Positions 46,601-58,587 of a stretch of DNA of 64,000 bases are shown piece after piece. The notes under the pieces are model-generated. The model had not been told where the DNA came from. It was given only the letters and a program-made list of their open reading frames with translations, and ran no database searches. The translations under genes were made by a program, and so were the position numbers. Position 1 is the first letter of the stretch, and each line of letters opens with the position of its first letter. The stretch spans positions 101,583,001 through 101,647,000 of the forward strand of contig CM071594.1 in NCBI GenBank assembly GCA_036435485.1, read 5' to 3'. The stretch is from Saposhnikovia divaricata (Eukaryota > Streptophyta > Magnoliopsida > Apiales > Apiaceae).

Positions 46601-47957
46601 AATGAAGTCGTGTTTTATAGCATACTAGCTCTGCATTATGAGTTATCATCTTGAGATCATATTAAAAAAAAAAACTTTTAAGATTTTTGTATTAACTTCC
46701 ACAACAAATGCAATCACTTTGAAACTAAGATTCTATTTGATGAACTTAATTCTGCATGATATTCTCACATACCACTCCTTGTACATCAAGAATAGTTGTG
46801 CTCTGATCAATTTGCTTCTTTGCGTTAATAGTACAGGCTGGGAATTTGTCAATAAAGGTCCTCTCAAACTCCTGTACATGGTATTGAAGATAGCGCTCAA
46901 GAGTTGTGGCTTGCATAATCTTGCCTGCATCAACTTTACCCAGCAATTCGATATAAACTGGCCTTCCATCCTTATCAACACCGTGATGTCCTTGAGGATA
47001 ATGTTGAATGACCTCTTCTTTTTCCTTGAAGTCAAAATCCTAACATAATCGTTGATAAACAGAGTATTCAGATGCATATAAGAGGCTGTCAAAAAAGAAA
47101 GATCCATTATACAGCAATAATCAACCGCGGTGAATACTTACCTCCATAATTGTGTCTGCACCAAATTCCTTTCTCCACTGGAGCATATCAGACCACATTA
47201 GCTTTGTCTTCTCCAAGTCAAATTTTCTGGCCCTCAAAAACCTGCATATTATAAAATTTCTCACCTCATCAATTATCTTAATTTTGAATGGAAATGTATT
47301 GTTTCCGAACAATCAGTATTAAATGGAACGATAAATATAACAGTCAACCTTAGCATCATATGATAATCATCGTGTTTTGCCGGTAGCATTTCCTCTAAGA
47401 TCAGTGCTTGGCGAAATGCATCAACTTCCTGCGATTCCTCTGGGTCGTGCTCATCAACAATCACAATAGATGCAATTCTGCTGTTTCTCCTTCCCCTTTT
47501 GGCGAAAGAACCCCTAAATTTAGTAGATGCACTAATTGCTTTTTCCTTGAGAGATGCAAGCCTCGCCTTCCTGTCCTCCTCAGTACTTTCATTGTCATTC
47601 TTTTCCTGACCTGTTTAACGATCGAAGAAGCAAATTATCTCCTCAAAGCAGACATACAAACTAGAACACTAAGGTGGGTATACATTCACCTCTACAATCA
47701 AACTCATTATTCTTACAAGACTATTAATCTTGAAGAAATTAGTATAAACTGTCTGTAATATTTTACCATATCTAAATGATATCTAAATTTTTCTTTTAGC
47801 GATCAAAACTATATGTTAAGCGGAACACTAAACCCGAAAATACTTTTGATTGTAGCAGATGTTTCATATTTCAGAGAAATAATGTGAGCTGAGGAAGAAG
47901 AAATTGATAGAATGAATACTAACTTGGAGCTTGAGACTTTTGAACTGGTTCGGACAT
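43681..47957 (-). CDS. SFH: SEC14-nodulin (SFH) phosphatidylinositol/phosphatidylcholine transfer protein, gene 2
   Basis: Thirteen coding exons on the minus strand: 47957-47924, 47610-47349, 47241-47142, 47039-46773, 46578-46501, 46408-46307, 46226-46177, 45789-45690, 45558-45466, 45363-45250, 44991-44860, 44171-43851, 43767-43681. Phases fit and give about 579 aa. Landmarks: MSEPVQKSQAP start, basic region at about 28-60, CRAL-TRIO-N and SEC14 fold to about 331 (GHHGVDKDGRPVYIELLGKV; MFIINAGSGFRLLW; CTCSDKGGCMNSDRGPW), a Pro/Gln-rich linker, a hydrophobic patch (MMTFVMGIVTMV), a coiled coil and a poly-Lys end KKKKKKKFFAF. By family, it transfers PI and PC, and the Lys-rich nodulin tail should bind acidic membranes. 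NAGPGF of gene 1 is NAGSGF here. One intron uses a GC donor. Exon 9 and exon 12 acceptors are less certain than the rest. Confidence 0.92.
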
Positions 47958-49130
47958 AATGTCCCTCAAGACTGCAAGTTGCAAGTTTGATCACACCCGA
48001 GTTTTGCCCTTGCAGAGTTCCTACACCTTTTACAGGGGGGGAGGGGGTTCAATGCAGTAAGGATAGATCCAAACATTACGATTTTCATCTGCAAAGAAAA
48101 AATCTCATACTTTCTAATTCTTTAAGATACAACATCCAACAATTCTTTAATCCCGTGCTAGTTTGATCCTAATAGAGTTGTTAAATAACGAAATCGAAAT
48201 GATAATAGATATACAAACCCAAATGCGGAAGCATAAAAATTCAGATATTTCATTAGCCATTGTCTCTATGCAAAACAAGCTTTAGCAAACAGATATAACA
48301 TACATATCATCATAAAAAACTACCCATCTCAAAAGCTTCGAAAACTGTTGTAAAGATTTACATAATGCACTTGCATCTTACAAAATCATCAAAACCCATA
48401 ATTTCTTTAGCAGAAATACATGATTTCAGCCACACAAACACATAAAAGAAATTGATAGGCTAAAGATTTTTTATCTAACAAATTAAATAAACATGAGGAA
48501 AAAAGAACATGAGTTTGCATTATCTTACCTGTGGATGGATGCAGGGCTTTGAGGCAAATAATGGAACAAAGCTGAATTACTTTCAAACCATCATCAGAAT
48601 CTTTATAATTATATATAAATGCATCAAAAACATTGAAATATGATAAAAATGAAGAACAAAAGTAAAATGGAATGGCCAAACAACCCTCTAAAATTAGACA
48701 GAAAGAAGGAGAAGAGATATGAACGGAGAAATGGGCAAGGTCTACACAACAAGTAGCATTTGTCTAACAACATTCGAAAATAGGTATCAGATAATAGATA
48801 GTAGATATTATTACATTTTTTACATGCACTATGATTTTGGAGAGGGAGAATGACAGGAAAATTAAGCGAAATGTTAGCAAATCCACTCAAGTTCCACACG
48901 TGTTTCTTAGGAAATGAACTACAAATGTCACTATGTTGTCACTTGTTTCTTCTTTTTGGTAGTGAAAATTGTATTTTACATAAATTGGTCTCATAAATTT
49001 ATATACCTATCGGTTATATTCCTGCATGTTTTTGGTTTCACTTATTCAAGAGTAAGGATTTATTTTCCAAAAGCAACATTCACATTAGGGTCATTTAACA
49101 TCATTAATTAGTATCAGTATCAGTTATTGA
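47958..49130 (-). promoter_or_regulatory. 5' UTR and promoter region of SFH gene 2
   Basis: On the minus strand a donor-like CCACAG|GTAAGATAATG lies near 48530 and acceptor-like sites precede the ATG (ACTTGCAG near 47970), suggesting a 5' UTR intron of about 0.5 kb. No clear TATA box. No other gene supported. The right border is where Tat gag codons begin. Confidence 0.4.
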
Positions 49131-50015
49131 TTATCCCGGAAACAGCCCCACTACTCCTGTTATCCCGAGGACGACTCCCCTTGTCGTCCCAAGGCTGCTG
49201 ACTTTCGAAGAAGAAGGAGACATGCCGTCCCCCGAAGAACAACAACAGATGCTTCTGAAATGGCGAGAGGAGCAGAAAGCCAAAGGGAAACGGAAGGAGG
49301 CTGATAGAGAAAAGAGCAACAAGGACACAGAGAGATTGGCTAAAACGAGGGAGGCCGATCGATTAAGGTTACAAGCCCTAAAGCTCAAGAGAGAAGAGAT
49401 CGAACTACAAGAGAAGGCACTCCGCGAGGCCCTAGAGGCCGAAGATACGGAACCTGAAGAGCGAAGGGAGAAGAGGATCAGAGACGATGAAGATGAGTCG
49501 TGGAACTCTGAATCGCACTCCAAAAGAACCCGATCGAATGTAGTTTACCCCTCCGAGTCGGAAGAAGAAGGCCCTCATACTGATGACAGAATTCGAAGGC
49601 TTGAGAAAGTCATGTTTGGTGAGAGAAAGATCAGCCACGAGCCCGTGGTTACTGAAGACTTCGAACAATTTTGACCACATCCGGGAAGGCAGTTCCCGAA
49701 GATGCATGAGTTCAATGGAAAGGGTGACCCCGAAGACCATTGTGAGAAGTACGAATCGCTCATGACTGGTATGGGACACTGTGACGTGATGCTCTGCAAG
49801 ATGTTCAAGACCTACCTGAAAGGGCCAGTGTCAATGTGGTATCGGTCGCTGAGGCCCAGGTCGATTGGCTCATACGAGCAGATCAAGAAAAAGTTCTTGA
49901 GGTACTATTCCCATCTGTGCCGAAAAGAAAAAGACACTGAAGCCCTGATTCATTGCAGACAGGGGCCGAATGAAGAACTGGGGCTTACTTAGCAAGGTTC
50001 GAGGAGGAGGCTGGG
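49131..50015 (+). pseudogene. gag of Tat element no. 2
   Basis: Codons are open from about 49131 (DYPGNSPTTPV) with the first ATG at 49222. A highly charged coiled coil (about 49225-49510) leads to the gag domain (HEFNGKGDPEDHCEKYESLM; MWYRSLRPRSIGSYEQIKKK). An in-frame TGA at 49672-49674 and a frame change at about 49980 break it; the frame then continues into the next ORF. The N-terminus is cut by the element truncation. Confidence 0.85.
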
Positions 50016-52589
50016 ATGGTCACCAATTTGGACAGAGTAAAGGCAGCAGGATTCCTGGCCGCAGGTCTTGACCCCGTTAAAGGTAAAAAGCTTTGGTCCT
50101 CTCTTTACGATGTACCTCCTAAGAATTTAAATGATATTTATTTGAGGGGGGAGGCGATTAGGAGAAAAATGGAATCAATTGAGGGGTATAAGGAGAGTAA
50201 AAAGAATGATAGTAGAAGGGACGATAGAAGGGATGACAGAAAGGATGACCGAAGGGGTCATGGTGATGTCAAAAGTAGATTGAATGACACAAGGCCCGAT
50301 AAGGGGGCCGATCGAAGGCGAGATAGAGATAGTACCGTGTTTACACCACTTAACACACCTATCTCGAAGATTCTCCACGAGATAAAGGGTAAGCCTGGGT
50401 TCGTCCGACCGGCCAGGCTGAAGACCCCTGAGCACAAGCGGAATACAAATAAGTACTGTGATTATCATCGGGATAAGGGGTATAATACCGATGAATGCTA
50501 CCACTTAGAGAAGCTGATTGAGAAGATGATCAAAGATGGAGAGTTAACCCAGTTTGTGGGAGATTTGAGGGATAAACTCGAGGCAAAAGAAAAGAAAAGG
50601 GATTTCAGGGATGCAGAAGAGTCAGAAAAGTATAGAGGTGAAGTAAGAACCATATCCGGGGGAACCATACTCGATCATGATAGCAAAACAGCCCGGAAAA
50701 AGTATGCCAGGCAAATCTACAACCTCTACCAGTCAAGTACAGCCAAACAGCCGTTACCGATCTCTTTCACGGAGGACGACTATGAAGATGTTACATGGCC
50801 GTACGAAGATCCACTTGTCATAAACCCAGTAATTGGGGAGAACAAGATTTGGAAAGTGCTGGTCGATGAAGGAAGTTCGGTTAACATTCTGTATCACCGG
50901 ACATATTGTAAAATGAATCTTGGGGGCGAACAACTGGAGCCATGCCATGAGGCACCACTATATGGTTTCAGAAATCAGCCCGTGCCGATTGAGGGGACAA
51001 TCACCTTGTCAGTTCTGCTGTGGAAGGCGCCGTACACGGTGGTCAAAGAAGCTAAGTTTTATGTGATTCGGGTTGATAGCCCGTACAATGGTATTTTGGG
51101 AAGGCCAGCCTTATCTCTTTTTCAGGCTGTATCTTCCATCCCCCATCTGAAATTGAAGTTCCCGACCGAGCATGGAGTCGGGGAGATGAGAGGTGACCAA
51201 AAGGCCGCTCATATCATTATATTGGAGGATCTGGAAAAAGACAAGGACGTGGAAATGACTGAAGCTGGTAAAAGAAAAAGAAGTGAGAATAAAGCTGAGG
51301 TCAATCATCAACTGCTGAATATAGAGCTGAAGAAATTTGGGGCCGATCTGTTTAGCCCGATTGCCAAACCAGCGGCCGAGACCGAAGAGATGGAGCTGTA
51401 TGTAGGTCAGTCTGGGAAGATGATTCAAATCGGAAAGAACATGGAGCCTGAGTTAAAAAAGAAAGTTATCAAAGTCATTAGGGAGTTCCACAATGTGTTC
51501 GCCTGGTGCCCCGAAGATATGCCGGGTTTGGATCCTTCGGTAGCTAAACACTGTCTGAATGTGGCACCCGAAGCCAAACCTGTGAAACAAAAGAAGATGA
51601 ATTTTGCAATGGAAAGACAAAAGGTCATACAGATCGAGGTTGAAAAGCTGTTGGAAGCGAAGTTCATTGAAGAGATTGACTACCCAGACTGGTTGGCGAA
51701 CGTGGTGGTGGTTAAAAAAGCAAATGGAAAGTGGAGAATGTGTGTGGATTATACTGACTTGAACAAACATTGTCCGAAAGATCACTATCCGCTGCCGAAC
51801 ATTGACCAACTGATAGATGCTACCTCGGGGCATCAAATGCTCAGTTTCCTAGACGCTTTCTCTGGATACCACCAAATCGCCATGAATGCTATCATGAATT
51901 TCGAGGACATACCTAAGACAACATTCATCACACCGAACGACACTTACGCTTACATTAAGTTCAAAAATCAGATCGGACGAAACATGGAGTGTTATGTCGA
52001 TGATATGATTGTGAAGTCCCTTTTCAGGGATCATGCAGAAGATTTGAAAGAATGTTTCAAAACGCTAAGGAGGAATAACATGAAGATCAACCTGAACAAG
52101 TGTACATTCGGGGTTAGCAGCGGAAAATTCTTGGGATACATGGTCAGTGCAAGGGGGATAGAAGCAAATCCAGAAAAGATCAAAGCTGTAATAGATATGG
52201 AAGCCCCAAAAACAATCAGAGATATCCAGAAGCTGACCGGACGGTTAGCAGCCTTGAGGAGGTTCATCTTCAGGTCGGCCGAAAAGGCCTTGCCAGTTTT
52301 TGAAGTACTTCGGGGATCAAAGAATTTTGAGTGGGGGCCAAATTGTCAGAAAGCGTTTGAGGAGATCAAGGAATACTTAGTGAAAGCCCCACTCTTAATG
52401 AGGCCTGACCCGAAAGAAACTTTGCAGTTATACTTAGCTGTGAACGACCGAACACTTGGAGCTGTATTGGTCAAAGAACACCAGGGGAATCAGCATCCGG
52501 TCTTCTATGTTTCTCATATTCTCAAAGATGCAAAAACTAGATATCCGAATGCAGAGAAGTTCGCCTATGGGTTGGTAATGGCCGCCTGA
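50016..52589 (+). pseudogene. gag end, protease, RT and start of RNase H, Tat element no. 2
   Basis: An 857-aa frame. It begins in the gag tail, then a basic Arg/Asp repeat region, a knuckle-like CDYHRDKGYNTDECYHLEK, the protease (VLVDEGSSVNILY with Asp-Glu-Gly in place of D-S/T-G; GILGRPAL), RT fingers and palm (WRMCVDYTDLNKHCPKDHYP; FLDAFSGYHQIAM; MECYVDDMIVKS) and the start of RNase H. Between the FLDAFSGYHQIAM and YVDD motifs about 20-25 residues normally present, including the conserved palm loop, are missing in frame (near 51960). TGA at 52587-52589 ends the frame within RNase H. Confidence 0.88.
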
Positions 52590-54546
52590 AAATTGAGGCA
52601 TTATTTCCAGGGAAGAACGATCAATGTTATAACAGATCAACCTTTGAAGAAGATTTTGCAAAGGCCAGAGGCGTTGGGCAGAGTAGTAGCTTGGGCGATC
52701 GAACTGCGGGAACACGATTTGGAGTATACGCCGAGAACTTCGATCAAAGCCCAAGTGCTTGCAGATTTTATGGTAGAATGCTCATTCTCAGGACCGAAGG
52801 ACTTGGCTCCCGAAGAACAGTAGATTCAGGCACCGGAAAAATGAAAGCTGTTTGTCGACGGTTCGATCGCTAAAGAAAAATGTGGAGCAGGGTTAATTCT
52901 AACAAGTCCAGAGGGATTCGAAATATGTCAGGCTATCAGTTTCACTTTCCCTCTGACGAACAATGAAGCCGAGTACGAAGCCCTTTTGGCAGGATTGGAC
53001 TTAGTAAAAAATTTGGGAGTTAAGTACCTCAGGGCATTCAGTGACTTAATGTTGGTGGTGAAGTAGTTCTCGGGGGTGTATGGACAGAAGGATCCCCGAA
53101 CAAAGGCCTACGCCCTCAAGGTACGCGAACAATCTTTAATGTTTGAATCTTTTGAGTTGAGTCAAGTAGCAAGAGAGAACAACAGTCGAGTAGATGCCCT
53201 ATCTAGGCTAGCTTCGGCAGAAACCCAAAATGTTAATGGGTCAATCTATCTGACCGAAGTAAAGATGCCTTCAATAGATAAAAAATAGTGTATGGAAAGT
53301 CATCAAGGGGTCAACTGGATGACCCCAATCAGGGCATTCTTGGAGAAGGGAACTTTGCCACTTGACTAAAAGGAGGCATAAAAGGTGAAGCATCGGTTGG
53401 CAAGTTATACTTTGGTTGAAGGCCGTTTGTTCAGAAGATCAGCAACTCAACCACTTCTTCAATTCTTAGACAAAGAAGAACAACAGTTGGCCCTCAAAAC
53501 AGTTCATGAGGGGATTTGTGGAGAACACTTGGCAGGAAAATCTTTAGCCTTCAAGATTCTTAGGCAAGGGTTTTTCTGGCCGAAAATGAAAGAAGATGCA
53601 ACTGAGTACGCTAAGAAGTGCAAACAGTGCCAGCTATTCTACAATCCCAAAGCAACCTCCCGAAGAGATGTCTTCAGTCTTTAGCCCTATTCCATTTGCT
53701 ATGTGGGCAGTCGACATCGTAGGGATCTTGCCTACCAGTACTAAACAAGCTAAGTACTGCATTGTGGTGATCGACTACATGACCAAGTGGATAGAAGCCA
53801 GACCCCTTTCAGCCATTACCGAAGAAGCAACAGTAAAATTTATGTTGGAGCAGGTAATCTTAAGGTTTGGTATTCCTATGGTATGTGTATCAGATAATGG
53901 AACTCAGTTCATTGGAAGGAAGTTCCGGAAGTTTTTGGCCCAGTTCGGAATTCAATAGAAATTTAGTTCAGTCGGGCATCCTCATGGAAATGGGGCGATC
54001 GAAGCGGCTAACAAAATTATTTTCGATGGGATCAAGAAAAGACTGGGAGAAGCTAAAGGCCTTTGGGCCGAAGAGTTACCTTGGGTTCTTTAGGCATATC
54101 GACCGACAGCAAGATCTTCGACCGGGGAAACACCATTCAAGTTAGCCTTCGGGACAGATGCTCTTCTACCAGTCGAAGTTGGCTTAGAGTCCTATCGAAC
54201 ACAAGTGTTCAACGTGGAGATGAACGAGTTTGGACTTCGGGTGAACGTTGATTTACTGGAGGAAGAGAGGGAAGCAGCTCATCAAAGAAATCTAAGATAC
54301 TAGCTCCAAGCAACACAATATTATGATTCGGGCGTGAAAAAACGATCGTTTCAAGTCGGGGACATGGTTCTTCGGGAATTGGCTACTTCAATGCCGGCCA
54401 AGCAAGGTAAACTTATGCCTAACTGGGAAGGTCCCTACGTGGTGATTGAAATGGTTCGGCCAGGCACCTACAAATTAGCTCATTCGGACGGCAGCCCAAT
54501 TAAGAATACATGGCACGCTGCTCGTCTTTGCCATTTCTACCAGTAA
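52590..54546 (+). pseudogene. RNase H, second RNase H and integrase, Tat element no. 2
   Basis: Remnants lie in shifting frames. RNase H end (ITDQPLKKILQRPEALGRVV) at 52593-52823. A second RNase H-like domain (KLFVDGSIAKEKCGAGLIL; NNEAEYEALLAGLDL) from about 52845. Integrase zinc finger (HEGICGEHLAGKSL; CKQCQLFY) at 53385-53684. Catalytic core (WAVDIVGILP; VSDNGTQFIGRKF; HPHGNGAIEAANK) at 53690-54040. C-terminal end WHAARLCHFYQ at 54546. Stops are at 52823, 53068, 53288, 53368, 53684, 53958, 54092 and 54303. Not functional. Confidence 0.85.
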
Positions 54547-55383
54547 GCTTACTGGACGCATTTTATTGTTTTTAATTCAGTATCTTGCTTCATACAATTT
54601 CCTTTTGAATTTCCTAAGTAAGCATCAATCTGTAATCTGAAACTATGTATGATTAATGAAAGATTGTTTGCTCCATCTTCATGTCTACTGTTATTAGCTA
54701 AGTACACTTACAGCCAAATGGTTGAGTACACGAAATCAAGCTGAGCGGACCCATGTTTGGGGCCGACCGAATAAAACATGTGTTCTTCAACTCGTATTAG
54801 TAGTTAAGTACATTGAAAAGGTTTAACGGACCCATATTTGGGGCTGATTGAAGAAAAATATGGTTCCTTATAATTGTCTTAGTATTTACGTCACTTTGAC
54901 AGTAATTAAGGCCGGGAAGAAATAATTCACCGACCGAATGGGACCTTAATCAGTTACAAAACCCCTTAAATACTGGGGGGCAGCTAGGTTACGACCGAAA
55001 ATGCATAACATGCTAGGTTGAAGCCGAAGATGCATAAAAACAAAAGGAATTATGCTAAGGCAAAAAAGAGCCGAAGATGCATAAGAACATAAATAACTAT
55101 GCAGAAGGCCAAAAGAGCTGAACATGCATAAAAATATGAGTAATTATGCTAAGGCAAAACAAACAAAGATGCATAAAGATAAACAGAACTTATGCTAAGG
55201 TAAAGAAATACCGAAGATGCATAAAAATAAAAATAAATTCTGCTAAAGAAGCATAAAGATAAACGCCCGAAGGCAACAATATTAAAAAATATTGAAGGCG
55301 CGCGAATGTAAAAGCCCGAAGGCAAAGTTAAACATTACAAGGCTCAAAGGCCACCAGAATGGAAAAACAAAACTACAAGGGAA
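54547..55383 (+). repeat. 3' untranslated region of Tat element no. 2 with tandem repeats
   Basis: At 55010-55260 a unit of about 45-55 bp recurs, built on CCGAAGATGCATAAAAACAA and ATTATGCTAAGGCAAA. At 54720-54860 a shorter pair shares CGGACCCAT(G/A)TTTGGGGC. No genes. The repeats parallel the 105-bp array of Tat element no. 1 but are unrelated in sequence. Confidence 0.75.
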
Positions 55384-57063
55384 CTAATCAGAAAAAGCCT
55401 CATCTTCACCCGAAGAGACTACCAAGGGTTCATCAGCAACTTCCCGACCGACTGGATCGGACATACCAACGTCCAGCAGTTGGGTATGGTCGAAACCAAC
55501 GGTATGGGCCTTCAGCACGACATCATCATACCCCATCTGGTAGCATCTCTCTTCAGTCAGATCGAGAGTCTTCCTCAACTTACAGATGCTTTTCCTCGAA
55601 GCCCTAAGTTGCCGATTCCTCCACTCAATGCGTTTCTTCATGGTATCCAACTCCTTCAGCTCCTCCTTCAGAACATCATTCTCGGTCTTCAGAGCATCAG
55701 CTTGACCGGTTACCCTCTCCAGCTCAGTAGTGGAATTTCGGAGGTCCTCCTCAGCTTTGACCACCCTGGTCTCCAGAGCAGCGACACCATTCAATCGGCC
55801 CTGTATGCCCTCGACTCGTTCGGCAACAACAACAGCCCAAGAGACCCCCTGAAAATAAACAAGGGGAAATGTTAAATGCCGAAGGCAAGTAAGTAAACAA
55901 CACAAAGGAGAGAAACTTACCATGGACAGAAGGGTCAACATTTCTGTACAGGCCCCAACGTCGCTCACTTGGTCGAACAATGGCCGGTCGGCCGGAAGAA
56001 CGAGACCCCTGCAAAGATCAGAACCCACGTCCCTAGCAGGGGCCGGAGCTGAGGTGATGATTTTGTCACTTTCCAAGACCCCCCATTGAGGGGCGTACAC
56101 TTTAAGCTCCACGGTGTCCGACCAGACTCTCTTTCGTGGATCGGTCAGGACCACATCCCTTACCTCCCGTTCACGGAGTGAAGTAGCCGGTGGCGTGGCG
56201 ACCACATTCTCTTTTGTCTCCAGTTCCCTCTGAAGACACTGCACGCAACAAAACAAATTAAACATGTATGTATGTGTCACAGGATACAAGTATGCAGTAA
56301 AGGAAGGCAGAATTAATGATACAAAAATAGAAGTATGTTACCACTACCCCAAAGGGTGATTAACCAGTCATTATCCCGAATGTCTGTTAAAGGGACCCCA
56401 TCCATCTCAAGTTCGCAGAGAAGGCGATAGTCGTGTTTATCCGCCTCTGAGAGCTCTGGATATTTCAGTCTCGACAGGTCGACTTCACACCAGACACCGA
56501 ATTTTTCCATCCGCGGTCCCAATACGAACACCCACTTGTCATGACTCCCTTTGTTGCTGGAGTTAGTTTGAGCCCAGTCGATCCTGCCGTTCCGACGAGC
56601 GATTTTATAGAAACCACGGCTCTTCGGGTTCCTACGGAACTCGTAATGGTGCTAGAATAAGGTGGATCTCGGTGTCATCTTCTTCACCAGACAACGGGCT
56701 TGGAATGCATTAATGTGGAAGAAGCTATTTGGATCTAGCTGTCCTATGGCGATCCCTACTTGATTCAGTAACTTTTTAAGGATGGGCAACATGGGCAACC
56801 GAAAGCCGCATTTGAACGCCACTTCAGATATGCCCGTGGCGAAGCCTCCCCCGCAAGCTGCAGGAACTTTGGGGTTATGCCAAATCCGATCCTTTTTCCT
56901 CGCTGTGAAAATGAACCATGTGTGTTTCTCTACGACGTAATCGCTTGAAAAATGGTCAATATTCTCTTCGGTCAGCTTCGACCGAAGATTTGCGGCTGGG
57001 TATAGCGTAACATCACTGAAGGGAGAAACTTCCGAAGAATCTGCACCTTTGATTGATCGATCC
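55384..57063 (-). pseudogene. Antisense ORF of Tat element no. 2
   Basis: On the minus strand the ATG at 57063 (MDRSIKGADSSEVS) opens a segment with GFRLPMLPILKKLLNQVGIA and LDPNSFFHINAFQA, like the gypsy-type putative plant transposon domain seen in Tat antisense ORFs. A TAG near 56652 breaks it and the frame continues to LSRLKYPELSEADKHDY. A probable exon lies at about 56240-55921 with donor TCCATG|GTAAG. The last exon from about 55852 to 55384 is a coiled coil (AEEDLRNSTTELERVTG; ENDVLKEELKELDTM) with an acidic end. Function unknown. Same architecture as 6737-8699. Confidence 0.65.
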
Positions 57064-57689
57064 ATGTCCCTGCATTCGGAAATGGAGAGACGTTAGCCTT
57101 GTACTCGGACAGAACAAAGAAGAGAAAATAGAAAGGAAAAAGGCAGAGTACAGCGGGACAGGACCGGTCGGGGACATCCTAAAGCCTAGGGCGAAGCAGA
57201 TTAAAGACGACCTAAAAACTACAAGTTGGGGATTGGGACAATCCGAAGAGAATTCTAAGAGCTTGAAGATCCCGAAAGATGTTCTTGCCCGGAAAATTCC
57301 CAGATGAGTCCCAGAAATCCCTAGGGAAATACGAAGGATGGTAGGAATCCTAAAAGCTAATGGCCAAACACAACTCTTACACGCATACACCATATCCAGA
57401 AATTAAAGGTAAGTTTTTTGATAGTTACATTCAAGCATATACTCGTGTATACATACAGAAAATGTAGAATTGCGATAAACAGCGGCGTGAACAAGCATAT
57501 TATGCACATACTAATAACCAAAAAGAAGAAAGAGGAACTTACTGATTTTCCAATGGGTGATAAGATTGAGTTCCTAGGGATAACTTTTTTGAAGGTGGAC
57601 TGCTACCAGAATCGGAGAATTGGGAATGGCCGGAAGCAATACAACATTTCCAATCGCTGCTCACGAAAAGTTCTTGAGGGAAAGTTTTT

Positions 57690-57708
57690 TGCTCTATAAA
57701 TGGGGTGG
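57690..57708 (-). promoter_or_regulatory. Candidate promoter of the antisense ORF, Tat element no. 2
   Basis: The minus strand reads CCATTTATAGAGCAAAAAAC, a TATA-type box about 640 bp upstream of the antisense ATG, followed by a pyrimidine-rich stretch. Inferred. Confidence 0.35.
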
Positions 57709-57919
57709 TATTGTAAGCATGAAAATGAAAATGTTTTGGAGGTTTAAATACAGGGACACGACGTTTGGACAAAGAACGTTTCAAATTCAACGGTGGTGAT
57801 TAAAAGCACAGATCTCGAGACCAGATAGTTGTCAGCTTTAAAGGGACACACCTTCCCATGCGCCGTCTCAAAATGCACGCTGTCATCCTTATCAGAAGAA
57901 GACGTTCAAGGAGCAAATT

Positions 57920-58375
57920 CTGAAGTGGGACCAAGCTTTGGACTCTGACCCGAGGATAACTCCGAACGAAGCCCAGGGACGTGTTGGAGGCCCGTCCCAT
58001 TAGTGAACTGGACCGAAGGCCCATTACTGGAAACCCGAAGGAAGCCCATGATTGTTCTGTCCATTTGCATGCAACGGTCATATGGTTCACACTCCCTAAG
58101 ACGTGGGACACGTTGCCACGCGATGCCCACTCTTCGGGTAACTGCCTGGAGGAAAAGAATAAGGTTTGGTCAGGTTCAATCTCTCATTCATTCACAATTT
58201 TACATACAATACACAAGCTCTACGTTTTACTTGCCTTACAAAGAACCGACTGACTTATTCTCACACCAGAGGTGAATCGGGGGGCCAAACCCTCGCATTC
58301 TTCTTCTGCAGGTCCGACCGAACTAAGGTCCGGGAGAAAACTGGTCGCAACAGTCGCATTAACCTTCTGATTTAG
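57920..58375 (+). repeat. 3' LTR-like segment of Tat element no. 2 (edges uncertain)
   Basis: GGAGCAAATTCTGAAGTGGGACC may mark the PPT-LTR junction by analogy with GGGGGGCAAATGATATGGGC of Tat element no. 1. The segment ends with CTGACTTATTCTCACACCAG and CTTCTTCTGCAGGTCCGACC, which look like a Tat U5. There is no second LTR in the window to prove the borders. Confidence 0.4.
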
Positions 58376-58451
58376 GTTGTGAATTCGACTCGCATATACC
58401 TCATGTGCTTAGATATGCAAGTATCGATAAAAAATTACAAGGACATGACAT

Positions 58452-58482
58452 CGGTAGGAAATAGGTCACCCATTTCCTACCG
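58452..58482. repeat. Hairpin with TTTCCTACCG arms
   Basis: CGGTAGGAAAT and ATTTCCTACCG form an 11-bp perfect stem around a 9-base loop. Similar arms recur at 60758-60790 and 60867-60890, so a shared transposon family is likely. Confidence 0.75.
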
Positions 58483-58587
58483 GATGAATGTTGTAGGAAA
58501 TGGTGTGGCTGAAAAGACGTCGTTTCATTATAGTGAAACTTGTAGAACAAGTACGGTAAGTTTTGGTGGCTAAGTTGTGGATGACTA

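Larger units (their letters stand above)
49131..58375 (+). mobile_element. Tat-lineage Ty3/gypsy element no. 2, 5'-truncated
   Basis: It starts inside gag codons with no 5' LTR or PBS, continues through gag, protease, RT, RNase H, a second RNase H-like domain, integrase, a 3' region with tandem repeats, an antisense ORF and a 3' LTR-like segment. The second RNase H domain between RNase H and integrase and the antisense ORF are Tat hallmarks. Many stops and frameshifts: an old, dead copy. It stands head-to-head with SFH gene 2 and has removed or capped sequence beyond 49131. Confidence 0.85.

Noticed and set aside
55480..55875. 131-aa plus-strand ORF in Tat element no. 2
   Set aside because: A shadow of the antisense coiled-coil exon on the opposite strand.
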